Shown: positions 9,291 through 17,398 of the stretch, piece after piece
Numbering within the stretch: the first letter of the stretch is position 1
Layout of the letters: every line of letters starts with the position of its first letter
NCBI GenBank assembly: GCA_002255985.1
Contig: NKIR01000005.1
Coordinates: 1 to 64,000 of the forward strand
Direction: 5' to 3'
Length of the DNA stretch: 64,000 nucleotides
Source: Sphingomonadaceae bacterium PASS1
GTDB lineage: Bacteria; Pseudomonadota; Alphaproteobacteria; Sphingomonadales; Sphingomonadaceae
Notes under the pieces: model-generated
The model's database searches: none
What the model saw: only the letters and a program-made list of their open reading frames with translations
Told to the model about the DNA's origin: nothing
Translations under genes and position numbers: made by a program

Positions 9291-9354
9291 AAACCAACGC
9301 GTTTCTGCCATTTATTGTGCCTATCCAGCGTTAGCGATTTCCTTTTGTTCTTCC

Positions 9355-9391
9355 CTAGCCCGTCTCACTTGGGGGCATATTTGGGGGCATA
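9355..9391 (+). repeat. Arm-like repeat near attL
   Basis: A 37-base stretch containing two direct copies of TTGGGGGCATA. It recurs at 16718-16754 with a single mismatch and in the same orientation. It lies between the core repeat and the integrase start, the position of integrase arm-type sites in lambda- and P4-like systems. The role is inferred from position. Confidence 0.7.
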
Positions 9392-9417
9392 ACGCTAAAT
9401 CGAACTTTGGGGGATTT

Positions 9418-10644
9418 ATGTCACTAACAGTTTTGCAGATTGCCGCGATGCACCCGCTAGATAAGTCTTACCGCAAGGCAGACGAAAAGGGGCTTTATCT
9501 CGAAGTCTTCCCAAACGGCTCAAAGCTTTGGCGCTTCAAATACCGAATAGGTGGCAAAGAAAAGCGCTTGGCGCTGGGGGCATATCCCGAAACGACTTTG
9601 CAGGATGCTAGGGACCAACGCGATGCAAGCCGGAAACAAGTTAAGGACGGTATCGACCCAGCGCGCGAAAAGCGGCTGGACCGGCTGGAGCGCAAGGTCA
9701 ATGCGGGGCATACTTTTGGCGAGGTGGCAACTGACTACATTCGCGTAAAATACGAGCGTGAGGGCAAGGCCAGGGCGACGGTCGATAAACAATATTTCTT
9801 TATGTCACACCTAATTCCGACGCTGGGCAACACCCCGCTAGGAGACATTAAGCCGATTGAACTAATGGCAGCATTGCGAAAGCTGGAGGCCAAGGGGCAT
9901 CGGCAAACTGCGAAATGCACCCGCGCCTTTGCCAGCCGTGTGTTTCGCTATGGGGTAGGCATAGGCAAGTGCAGCGACGACCCAGCGCGCCTTTTATCCG
10001 GCAACCTGTCAGCTCCCAAGGTGAAGCATAGGGAGGCGATATTGAACCCCCAGCGCATGGGCGAATTTTTGCGCGCGGCTGATGCCTACACCGGCCAGCC
10101 AATAGTGCAGATTGCAGTGCAGTTGCTTCCCCATGTGATGCTTAGACCGGGCGAATTACGGCTGGGCCGTTGGCAGGAAATAGACTTCGACAAGTCCGTA
10201 TGGCTAATACCAGCCGAACGTACGAAAATGCGGAAACCCCATGCCGTGGCATTGTCTGCCCAAGCCGTAACCCTGTTGCGCGAACTGGAGCGGCATAGCG
10301 GGGGGCTGGAGTATATGTTCCGAGGCCAAGGCAAAAAGGGACCGATAAGCGAAAACACGCTTAATCAGGCATACAAGCGCATGGGTTTTGGTTCGGATGA
10401 AGTGACACCTCACGGCTTTCGCACAACGGCTTCAACATTCCTGAACGAAACCGGCAAATGGAACAAGGACGCCATCGAAAAGGCGCTTGCCCATAAGGAT
10501 GCCGATGCCATCCGCGCCATTTACAACCGTGGCACATATTGGGCTGAACGGGTGCAGATGATGCAGTGGTGGAGCGGCTATCTTGACACGCTCAAGACCG
10601 GTGCAGTGATTATACCTTTTGAGACAAGTATTTCAGGTCGGTGA
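9418..10644 (+). CDS. int: P4-type tyrosine recombinase (integrase)
   Basis: A 408-residue integrase. The N-terminal arm-binding domain (DUF4102-like) has the YRKADEKGLYLEVFPNGSK block, followed by a SAM-like core-binding domain (about 95-195) and the catalytic domain. Likely catalytic residues are Arg243 (RPGELRLG), Lys272/273, His332 and Arg335 (HGFR), His359 and Tyr369 (AIYNRG). All are present, so the protein may be active. I chose the ATG at 9418 because the upstream frame reads into tRNA-Leu. It sits directly next to the tRNA-Leu target, in the same orientation as the tRNA. Confidence 0.93.
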   Translation: MSLTVLQIAAMHPLDKSYRKADEKGLYLEVFPNGSKLWRFKYRIGGKEKRLALGAYPETTLQDARDQRDASRKQVKDGIDPAREKRLDRLERKVNAGHTFGEVATDYIRVKYEREGKARATVDKQYFFMSHLIPTLGNTPLGDIKPIELMAALRKLEAKGHRQTAKCTRAFASRVFRYGVGIGKCSDDPARLLSGNLSAPKVKHREAILNPQRMGEFLRAADAYTGQPIVQIAVQLLPHVMLRPGELRLGRWQEIDFDKSVWLIPAERTKMRKPHAVALSAQAVTLLRELERHSGGLEYMFRGQGKKGPISENTLNQAYKRMGFGSDEVTPHGFRTTASTFLNETGKWNKDAIEKALAHKDADAIRAIYNRGTYWAERVQMMQWWSGYLDTLKTGAVIIPFETSISGR

Positions 10645-10894
10645 AGCAAATAAATGCAAGTTGCTCAAACCCTTTCCCGCCTTATTCCACAGGATAAAAT
10701 TAATTTTCTTTTACACCCCTTGCCAAGAACAAAAGGGGTAGATATATCCTGCGATAGCAGTGAATAGGGCAAAACCTGACTTCGACATGCTGAAAAAAGG
10801 AGCACATGCGTATCTCTTTATCGGGGGCAATCCGGCCTTCGATAATGAAACCGCTGGGCCTTTTTCGTTCAGCAAATTGAAGGAAAGTAACTGC

Positions 10895-11074
10895 ATGAGT
10901 CAAGAATTGCTAACGGTCGCTCAATTTAAAGAGCGTTACCAAATATCCCACACCGCATTTTATAGACAAGTCAAAGCCGGAACGCTCCGGACTATAAAAA
11001 TAGGTGCATCAACCCGCGTGCGGCTTGCAGATGCTCAAGCATGGCTGGCGAGCCTGTCAGGCGGTGCAGCGTGA
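10895..11074 (+). CDS. Small helix-turn-helix protein, AlpA/excisionase type
   Basis: A 59-residue protein consisting almost entirely of a MerR/AlpA-type winged HTH. LLTVAQFKERYQIS and TAFYRQVKAGTL form the helices, followed by IKIGASTRVRLADAQAWL. The ATG has a good ribosome site (AAGGAAAG about 8 bases upstream), which supports this short start over the longer frame from 10760. Proteins of this kind act as excisionases or as regulators of integrase in P4-like elements. The stop overlaps a GTG start of the next gene. Confidence 0.85.
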   Translation: MSQELLTVAQFKERYQISHTAFYRQVKAGTLRTIKIGASTRVRLADAQAWLASLSGGAA

Positions 11075-11472
11075 AAATGCCGGACTATGAAACAAATGAA
11101 GATGGACCCGCGGCAACGGAATCCATCTTCGAGAGTGTCACAAGAGTCGAAAACATTGCAACGCCAAACGGCTACTACCAAAACCGTTGCAGGGGCAAGC
11201 AAAATGCTTTGACGGTCGATACACCGGCCGGACGTATTGCCATAAATGCACGACAACCACAGCGCGCATTGGCTGCATTGATAAAGGCCGGCAGCATCGG
11301 TGTTGCGGCGCTGGAACTATCAAGCTGGGCTTATCGGCTGGGCGCTTATGTTCACACCCTGCGCCATGATTACGGGCTGACAATCGAGACACTGCGCGAA
11401 CCCCATGATGGCGGGTGGCACGGTCGCTATGCGCTTCACATACCCTGCCAGATTATCGGCGGTGAAGCATGA
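11071..11472 (+). CDS. Winged-helix phage-type protein
   Basis: A 133-residue protein. The N-terminal 55 residues are polar. The C-terminal part reads as a helix-turn-helix/winged-helix module (RALAALIKAGSIGVAALELS, AYVHTLRHDYGLTIETLREPH, GRYALH) seen in small prophage proteins. I start at the GTG overlapping the previous stop (GTGA), because AGGCGG lies six bases upstream. An ATG two codons later is possible. It overlaps the next gene by four bases (ATGA). The role is probably DNA binding or regulation. Confidence 0.7.
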   Translation: MKMPDYETNEDGPAATESIFESVTRVENIATPNGYYQNRCRGKQNALTVDTPAGRIAINARQPQRALAALIKAGSIGVAALELSSWAYRLGAYVHTLRHDYGLTIETLREPHDGGWHGRYALHIPCQIIGGEA

Positions 11473-11849
11473 AGGGCCGCGCGACCTCGCCAAGGCAAGC
11501 GATAGCCAGCAAATGCAAAGACTGCACCTATGACACCGAGGCAGCCGGTAACTGGAGACAGCAAACAGCAACCTGTCCGGTCGTTCATTGTGCGCTTTGG
11601 ACGTTTCGACCTTTGCACGGCAATGCCCCTGCATGGTTGGCAGCAAGAGACGCGGAACAGCTGCCCGAAAATTGGCGGTCAATGCCCAATGTGGATGCGG
11701 TCGATACTGTTACCGGTAAGGCTCTAAACGGGCGCGAGGGGACGCCGTTTCAGGATAACGGGGCGGTGGGTGATAGTTGCACCCCCATCGTATCCGCTAT
11801 GCCCGTAAACGCAGCGTATCAACGCTATAGCAAAGGGGGTGCAGGATGA
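11469..11849 (+). CDS. Cysteine-containing phage-type small protein
   Basis: A 126-residue protein. The N-terminal region has the spacing CKDC...CPVVHCALW, a small putative zinc-binding knuckle that I recognise from uncharacterised prophage proteins near replication genes. The rest is low in recognisable motifs. Four-base overlaps on both sides (ATGA) show it belongs to one translated operon from 10895 to 12079. The function is unknown. Confidence 0.65.
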   Translation: MKGRATSPRQAIASKCKDCTYDTEAAGNWRQQTATCPVVHCALWTFRPLHGNAPAWLAARDAEQLPENWRSMPNVDAVDTVTGKALNGREGTPFQDNGAVGDSCTPIVSAMPVNAAYQRYSKGGAG

Positions 11850-12079
11850 ACGCTCAAACCCTGCTATCCTTCCCCCAGCGAGGCGATACGGTGCTTGTGC
11901 AGATTAACCAGCACAACGGAAAGACCTTTGCCAATTTCCGCAAATGGTATCCCGATGGCGAGGCTTTGAAACCGACAAAGCAAGGCGTTACGATACCGCT
12001 GCACGCCCTGCCCGAACTGCATGAGGCACTGGGGGCATATCTCGCAACAGTTGAACCAGCGGCGCTCACAAGCCGTTAG
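11846..12079 (+). CDS. PC4/YdbC-like single-stranded-DNA-binding protein
   Basis: A 77-residue protein. Residues about 27-60 (FANFRKWYPDG, LKPTKQGVTIPL, PELHEAL) match the core of the PC4/p15 fold, in which a RKWY strand is followed by LKPTKKG. Bacterial homologues such as YdbC bind ssDNA. Next to a putative rolling-circle replication gene, a role protecting or handling ssDNA is plausible. It is followed by a strong terminator at 12097-12130, closing the operon. Confidence 0.75.
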   Translation: MNAQTLLSFPQRGDTVLVQINQHNGKTFANFRKWYPDGEALKPTKQGVTIPLHALPELHEALGAYLATVEPAALTSR

Positions 12080-12096
12080 GCGCATTGAGATAAATT

Positions 12097-12130
12097 GAGG
12101 GGGTGACTTCAACGTCATCCCCCCTTTTTT
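12097..12130 (+). terminator. Rho-independent terminator after the PC4 gene
   Basis: A GGGGGTGAC/GTCATCCCCC stem with one bulged base and a short loop, followed by six T residues. It ends the operon that begins at 10895. Confidence 0.8.
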
Positions 12131-12335
12131 ACCTGACAGCCTTTTGTTCCCCCTTGTGCGTTTGAACATGGGAACGCTTTCGGGGGAGTATGCTCGCTAA
12201 TCCATTGGGATACTTAACAAATGACGCAATTTTATCATCATAGGCTAGCTAACAATGGCAATAGGCCAAACGCGCCCATTCCGGCCATTTTCGCACTTTG
12301 GCATGGCCCTTGCAATTTAAGCTATAGTTATTCGT

Positions 12336-12971
12336 GTGCGCCTACTTAACGGGAAACAGCCATTATTGCGGCATGGCGGGGCAGGCAATCGAACGACGGC
12401 GACAAGCGATTATCTGACACTGCGACAAGCCCAAGACCTAATGGCAGCGGCACAATATGCACTGGCAAATGGCAAGCCCTTAACCCGACATCTAACCGTC
12501 CGACTGGAGCGGCAAGGCGTATCTGACGCCGACGCGGTGAAAGCCATTGGCAGACTGCTAACGCTATTGCGGGACCATGTGCGAAAAACGGCGGGTGGCG
12601 AAATTGCCTATATTTGGTCGCGGGAGCATGGCCCAATTATCGGGGGCCATGTGCATATCTTGCTGCACTTACCGGCTGGCTACATCTGGCAAGGGCAACG
12701 GGTGCTACGGTGGATAGAGCGCATATCAGGCAACCCATACCGGAAAGGTACAATCAAAACGACCCGCGTGGGACGCACTGCTAAGGCGCACGAACAAAAT
12801 CCTGGGCTATATCTGGCGAACCTTGCGACGGTTGTCGGCTATGTCATGAAAGGCGCTTCCCCGACAGCTGGGGCGTCACTGCAACTAGAACGCATGAAGG
12901 CCCAAGGCCGCGTTATGGGGAAACGGTGCGGACGGTCGACGAACATTAACGGGAAGTTGCCTTCCTCCTGA
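12336..12971 (+). CDS. Putative HUH-type replication initiator
   Basis: A 211-residue protein with a GTG start. It has a HUH-like motif (GGHVHILLHLP, His105 and His107) and, about 60 residues later, GYVMKG (Tyr169 and Lys172), the Y-x-x-K arrangement of rolling-circle nucleases and relaxases. The order metal-binding HUH, then Tyr, and the IWSREHG segment before it fit small Rep proteins. No helicase domain is present, so host helicase would be needed. I have no database support. Two decayed copies of its C-terminal half lie at 15725 and 16879. It is separated by 257 bases from the upstream operon and has no clear Shine-Dalgarno site. Confidence 0.6.
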   Translation: MRLLNGKQPLLRHGGAGNRTTATSDYLTLRQAQDLMAAAQYALANGKPLTRHLTVRLERQGVSDADAVKAIGRLLTLLRDHVRKTAGGEIAYIWSREHGPIIGGHVHILLHLPAGYIWQGQRVLRWIERISGNPYRKGTIKTTRVGRTAKAHEQNPGLYLANLATVVGYVMKGASPTAGASLQLERMKAQGRVMGKRCGRSTNINGKLPSS

Positions 12972-13173
12972 TTAGTTTTCCTACGCCTATTCGCGCGGAA
13001 ATTATTGACACCCATAAGGCACCCCCACCTATCGTGAGAATGCTAATTGCCCAAGGATTACCGCAATCGGAATGGCCGCTATCAGGTCGAACCACTTCCT
13101 TCCCGCATGGCTGGAAGTGGGTGGGAAGCGGACATTGCCATTCGCGACTGTGAATGTTGAGAGGCGATAAAGG

Positions 13174-15132
13174 CTATTGCAAAAGCAGCTTCGCCTTCAA
13201 AAAATCCGAACTCTTCTGGAGCATTTCGGCCCTTACCGCACCGTCTTCCAAATAATGATCCAGATTTTTGTAGATGAACAACTGAGGTGAGGCCCCTGCA
13301 TCCTTTAGCTGATCAGCCATAAATTGTGCTTGCGCCACGTTAACGTTTCGGTCGAGATCCCCATGAAACATCATGACCGGGGCAGAAATACGTTTTGCGT
13401 TTCTCGCTGGCGACCCTTCGGCAATATGCGGCCCCGATCCGATGAAATCGCGGGTTACACGGTAGCTCATATATCCCCGCTCTTGTTCTATCAAATTGGC
13501 AAGGTCCGTGACAGGCGCGACCGCGACGATTGCCTTAAACAACGAGGGATCCAGCACAGCCGATTGAAGGGCTGCATAACCGCCGTACGACCAACCAAAT
13601 ATCGCAATTTTGTCAGGTGCAGCTATTCCTTCTGAAACCAACCAGCGACCGCTGTCGTTGACATCCCCAATAGCGGTTTTCCATGATTTAAATCCATTTT
13701 GTTGATACCAGCTATCACCATATCCTGACGACCCCCGGTAGTTGGGTTGCAACACAGCGAAACCTTGATGAGCAAAATATTGTGCGAGCCAATCAAACCC
13801 CCATTCGTCGCGCGCGCTTGGGCCACCATGCGGCATGACAATAGCTGGGAGCCCTTTGCCCGTGCTGCCAATGGGTAAGGTAAGATAACCCGGGATCAAC
13901 GTTCCGTCAGCGGCCTTCATACTGACTGGCTTCACTGGCGCAAGCTTGTAATCGGCCAGCTCGGGTCGACTTGCAAACAACGGACCCACGCGTTTAGTTG
14001 TTTTATCGAAATAATAAAATTGCCCAGGGTTTGTGTCGCTGCCCGCCCAAATTAAAAGCTTTTGTCCGTCCGCGCTCATGCCCCCAAAGTTGATTAGTGC
14101 GGCGTCAGGAAGCACCCTTGAAAGTGAAACTCCAAGTTTTTTCACGGCCGGATCGAAATAAAAGGCCTCTCTCTTCTCAGTTGCAAAAGTCACGCCGACA
14201 ACCTGCCTTTGCCTGCCAAGCCTAATAAGACCGTCAACGTCGACATCGGGTCGGCTGAAAACTTGCGACTTAGTGAGTGAACCATCCAGTTTAACTTTAT
14301 AGAGTGCCAATCGGCCTTCGTTTTTTTCAAAGCCGTATGCCACGTCTTCAGCAGGATCGACAGCATAGGGGTTAAATCCGGTGTTATTGGTGGCATCAAA
14401 TTCACTAAGTAAATTCCAGTCGTTTTGACCCGATATGCGGTACAGATACCTCCGCACGCCGCTGTCATAACCAGATGCAGTCTTTACAACTCCCATGATC
14501 CGCACACTGCCAAAGCCATCGCTGATATATTCACTTGCCAACCGCACTGGCGCGACCACAGACTTGGAAATCAAGGTGCGGGTGTCCACCCGGTCCACGC
14601 CGTAACCTTCTTTAGTTTTCGTTATTAATGATCCGATTTTCCCCTCTGGTACATATTCGCGCCCTAACAGCACCCCGCCATCATCAGATGGTAGCAGGTC
14701 AACCAGATCACCGCCGAAATAGGAAACACGCTCCGCGTTGGCACCTTGCCGCACTGACACCAGTTTGAGTTCAGTCCCATCGGCATTTATGGCTACTAAG
14801 CGACTGGCGACGATAGGGTCGCCCTCTCTGCGTATTGCCATGACAATGCTGCATAGTAATCGCGCATTAGATACCCATTCGCAGGTGGATAATCGCTCAG
14901 GATTCCCTGACACCGCCAGCGCTACGCGAGGTGTGCCCCGATCAACAAGATCAACGGTGTATAACCGGCTACCTTGCCCCGTTGTTGGAACAATATAAGC
15001 TATCTTATTGCCGTCGGGAGACATGGATACATGCTCGATAGCTTCACGCGCCCCGAATGCTGCAGCAGACTTGTCTTGCGCCGACAGCCCCACAGGTAAA
15101 GAGATTGCCAGAAGAAAACAAACAAATCGCAT
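13174..15132 (-). CDS. Secreted S9-family (prolyl oligopeptidase-like) peptidase
   Basis: A 652-residue protein. A signal peptide (MRFVCFLLAISLPVGLSAQ) precedes a beta-propeller region with repeated WxSDG-like segments and a C-terminal alpha/beta-hydrolase peptidase domain. The nucleophile lies in GWSYGG (about residue 527), the Asp in HGDLDRNV and the His in NLDHYLEDG. This suits an acylaminoacyl- or dipeptidyl-peptidase-like enzyme that acts in the periplasm. GGAGAGG upstream supports the start at 15132. It lies inside the tRNA-Leu element, opposite in strand to the other genes, so it may be cargo or a later insertion. Confidence 0.88.
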   Translation of the reverse strand: MRFVCFLLAISLPVGLSAQDKSAAAFGAREAIEHVSMSPDGNKIAYIVPTTGQGSRLYTVDLVDRGTPRVALAVSGNPERLSTCEWVSNARLLCSIVMAIRREGDPIVASRLVAINADGTELKLVSVRQGANAERVSYFGGDLVDLLPSDDGGVLLGREYVPEGKIGSLITKTKEGYGVDRVDTRTLISKSVVAPVRLASEYISDGFGSVRIMGVVKTASGYDSGVRRYLYRISGQNDWNLLSEFDATNNTGFNPYAVDPAEDVAYGFEKNEGRLALYKVKLDGSLTKSQVFSRPDVDVDGLIRLGRQRQVVGVTFATEKREAFYFDPAVKKLGVSLSRVLPDAALINFGGMSADGQKLLIWAGSDTNPGQFYYFDKTTKRVGPLFASRPELADYKLAPVKPVSMKAADGTLIPGYLTLPIGSTGKGLPAIVMPHGGPSARDEWGFDWLAQYFAHQGFAVLQPNYRGSSGYGDSWYQQNGFKSWKTAIGDVNDSGRWLVSEGIAAPDKIAIFGWSYGGYAALQSAVLDPSLFKAIVAVAPVTDLANLIEQERGYMSYRVTRDFIGSGPHIAEGSPARNAKRISAPVMMFHGDLDRNVNVAQAQFMADQLKDAGASPQLFIYKNLDHYLEDGAVRAEMLQKSSDFLKAKLLLQ

Positions 15133-15528
15133 ATACCCTCTCCACCTGCCGTATCTGCCAAACATGAAAGTTACGTTTTGAAACTGCAAGTGCAAAGCGT
15201 CTCCAAAAGTTCAAACTTACTGATTTCGCCGAAGCCAGCTTACACAACCTATGGCGTCCGCAATTGGGTCGTATCCGGACAGTCCGCTTTCCGGCGTCAT
15301 AAACTGCTCGTCAATGTTCGAATGTGGGTGGGAAGCGGAATGCCTGCTTTTAGGAGATAGAGGCTAACACCGCACATTCAGAACAGACGCCTTGTGAATT
15401 GTTTTCTCACTGAGACTAATTGAAAAAACACGATTGTCTCAACAGACCCGACGCCTGGTCTCGAACTGCAATGCTTTTGGGCGCACGTATATCAAGGAAG
15501 AAAGCTTTGCCGTATAACGCATAACTAG

Positions 15529-15558
15529 CGGCTCCCAATTGTGGAGCCGTTTTTTTTC
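15529..15558 (+). terminator. Terminator-like hairpin
   Basis: CGGCTCC/GGAGCCG stem around the loop CAATTGT, followed by seven T residues and more. Related hairpins occur at 17174 and 17944. What it terminates is not clear. Confidence 0.65.
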
Positions 15559-15724
15559 GACTATGAACAAAGACACCATAAATACGTTTTGAATACGAGC
15601 TGTTGAGCCGTTTTTTATCAGTCAATATCGGAGCGGTGTCACGCTCACGTGAGGCGCTTTGTAGACCTTGAAATAGGACAAGGTCACAACAACGTTTTTT
15701 TCATGGCATTATGAGGTCAACACG

Positions 15725-15901
15725 CGCGCACATGAAAACAACCCAAGCCTATATCTGGCGAAGCTTACGGAGGTTGTCGGCTACGTTATCAAAGGCACTT
15801 GCCCAAAGGCGGGGGTGGCACTCGAACTAGAACGCACGAAGGCCAAAGGCCCCGTTATGAGGAAGCGATGCGAATGGTCGCGCAACATTTGGCAACACTA
15901 A
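15725..15901 (+). pseudogene. Fragment of a second rep gene (C-terminal half)
   Basis: Reads in frame without a stop for over 55 codons to TAA at 15899-15901: AHENNPSLYLAKLTEVVGYV, then IKG, LELERTKAKG and VMRKRC. This aligns residue by residue with the C-terminal part of the putative HUH protein at 12336-12971 (AHEQNPGLYLANLATVVGYV...). The Y-x-x-K motif is kept (GYVIKG), but the N-terminal half with the HUH motif is missing. It is a relic of a related element. Confidence 0.75.
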
Positions 15902-16364
15902 GATTGCACTAAGGTAGCACTATGGCGGCTTAAAATGCTTGCCTCTATAAAAGACGACAACAGCAATTTTCCGTCGCCTTAACGCGCGAGAGTTTTTAGA
16001 CGCCTTAAAGCGGTTCCTCCGCTGATAAATTCCTCGGGTATGGCGGTTATAGACCCCAAAAAATAAACGAGACACCACCAAAACATTGACGGGCTATTAG
16101 AAGTTGCTTTTACTTTAAGACGGTAAATGCGGAATGAATACGGGGAGGTATCGCGCGCACGCCTGTTAGGAAATGTTACGGCTGAATAGCGCGCAGCTGG
16201 GGCACGATTACAACAAGGTCGCGGTAAGGTTGCGGTAAGGCCCAGACCTGACTGCGAATAAAATAACGAAAAAAATAGGGGTATTAAACGGACGCATCGC
16301 ACCCACGCGAGGGCATCACTAAACTAGTGCAATCTGGTAGCGGCAGCTGAACCTATTATGGCAA

Positions 16365-16506
16365 TTGGTAATGCCGAATAACTGCCAAGCCCGTTTCGGT
16401 GTTTTAACAACAGAATAACAGCGCGCCCCGTGCCTGTTAATACAGGCTAATAACAGGCATCGCCCACACTGCTTTTACAGAGCAATAACAGATGCGAACG
16501 CTTGTT
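16365..16506 (+). repeat. Iteron-like tandem repeats (35-base period)
   Basis: The heptamer ATAACAG occurs at 16415, 16450 and 16485, exactly 35 bases apart. The preceding 13 bases are also alike (pattern close to TTTTACAGNGNAATAACAG). A weaker fourth copy lies at about 16365-16384, with a 37-base spacing. A perfect inverted repeat TGCCTGTTA/TAACAGGCA (16431-16459) overlaps the array. Phased short repeats of this kind are typical of Rep-binding iterons at an origin. Function is inferred. Confidence 0.6.
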
Positions 16507-16717
16507 CAGTGCTGAAGAATGTTGAAGGCGTTTCGGGAACAATACGTGCACGCACGCGAGGGGGGTGAAGCAATCCCTAGTCTAAACCTTATGGGGACCG
16601 GTGGATAACGGCACCGCAAACGCTAACACAGATTCTCACCCGCACGCGCGAAGCTGACCCCAGAATAGGCTAAAATAGGCGGGAGCCGGAACAAAAATAG
16701 TGTAAATTATTGAAGCG

Positions 16718-16754
16718 CTAGCCTGTCTCACTTGGGGGCATATTTGGGGGCATA
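16718..16754 (+). repeat. Arm-like repeat near attR
   Basis: Second copy of the 37-base stretch at 9355-9391, with one mismatch and two TTGGGGGCATA units in the same orientation. It ends 52 bases before the right core repeat, inside the element. This gives each end of the element a pair of candidate integrase arm sites. Confidence 0.7.
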
Positions 16755-16806
16755 TTATAAATGCCGCGTAAAATAATGTTTGTATAATATATACTTATGG
16801 ACTTTA

Positions 16807-16872
16807 TTCGAGTCTTCTTGGCCACCAGACAGCCGTTTTCGGCAGTTTCTTGTTATTCCCAAACATCTTGCA
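16807..16872 (+). repeat. attR core repeat
   Basis: 66-base imperfect copy of 9223-9290. Two bases are lost in the part that corresponds to the tRNA acceptor end, and three are substituted. It marks the right end of the element that carries the integrase. Confidence 0.8.
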
Positions 16873-16878
16873 TGCGCG

Positions 16879-17020
16879 CATTGGATAGAGCCGATGCGCG
16901 TTCGCCCTTTCAAAAAGGGCGCAATGAAATCGACCTACATCGGATACATTACCAGAACCTATGAACAAAATCCTGGGCTACGTCTGGCAACCGGTGCGGG
17001 CGGTCGGCAAACATCGAGGT
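16879..17020 (+). pseudogene. Third, internally deleted rep gene fragment
   Basis: Immediately outside the right core repeat, the frame reads HWIEPMRVRPFKKGAMKST, then EQNPGLRLA, and then a short piece resembling the very end of the rep protein (GAGGRQT). This corresponds to RWIERISGNPYRKGTIKTT, EQNPGLYLA and the CGRST tail in the gene at 12336-12971. The stretch between these blocks is deleted. It suggests an older related element once occupied the neighbouring site. Confidence 0.6.
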
Positions 17021-17026
17021 ATAATG

Positions 17027-17199
17027 ATGGGCTCATTTTGACATTTGTTTACTTTTGTAATGGGACCAATATATTCAAAAACCAGTTGTAACAATCAGTC
17101 GGCCAGTTACGGTCTCGGTAGTACTAATGCCAAGGGGAGAGGGCGGCGGTACTGACGCATCTAAAAGCACCTTGGCGGCTCCAGAAATGGGGCCGCCTT
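17027..17199 (+). repeat. Module repeat, copy A
   Basis: Starts with GCTCATTTTGACATTTGTTT and continues with a TTACTTTTG..ATGGGACCA block and ACCAGTTG, ending in the hairpin GGCGGCTCC..GGGGCCGCC (17174-17197). Copy B at 17805-17970 has the same start, middle and end with several small gaps. Together they flank the small membrane-protein gene at 17399. Confidence 0.65.
17174..17197 (+). terminator. Terminator-like hairpin of module copy A
   Basis: GGCGGCTCC/GGGGCCGCC stem with loop AGAAAT. The run of T residues after it is interrupted (TTATTCATTT), so it is weaker than the copy at 17944. Confidence 0.5.
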
Positions 17200-17398
17200 A
17201 TTCATTTACACGTCGATCCGACATGGCGCTTACGGAACGAACAACATCCTTTTTTATAAAAGATGGTTAATTTTTTCCAACGCTTACCCGCATGATCCAG
17301 CCATATTGGTGCCGATTTTTTACATTTTGTAACAATTTTGCACCTTATGTTGCGCCAACTTAGGGCGATTCGATCACCGGGGCACGGGGCAGTATAAA

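Larger units (their letters stand above)
9223..16872 (+). mobile_element. Integrative element at tRNA-Leu, about 7.6 kb, probably decaying
   Basis: The element is bounded by two imperfect copies of a 66-68 base att core, one overlapping the tRNA-Leu 3' end (9223-9290) and one at 16807-16872. Inside lie a P4-type integrase next to the left end, an excisionase-like HTH gene, an overlapping operon of small phage-type genes, a putative HUH replication gene, an S9 peptidase on the opposite strand, a truncated second rep copy, iteron-like repeats, and a second copy of the arm-like repeat near the right end. No capsid, conjugation or defence gene is recognisable. The right core has lost two bases in the tRNA part, so excision may be impaired. 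Boundaries are inferred from the repeats. Confidence 0.75.

Noticed and set aside
9202-9417. Upstream extension of the integrase frame
   Set aside because: It starts inside tRNA-Leu and reads through the att core and arm repeats. The family block begins at the ATG at 9418.
15979-16302. Minus-strand open frame of 107 codons in the accessory region
   Set aside because: Composition and hydrophobic start look random. It has no ribosome site or relatives that I recognise. It could still be a remnant.
16780-17091. Plus-strand open frame spanning the attR core
   Set aside because: It reads through the att repeat and a rep fragment, so it is a fusion of relics and not a gene.
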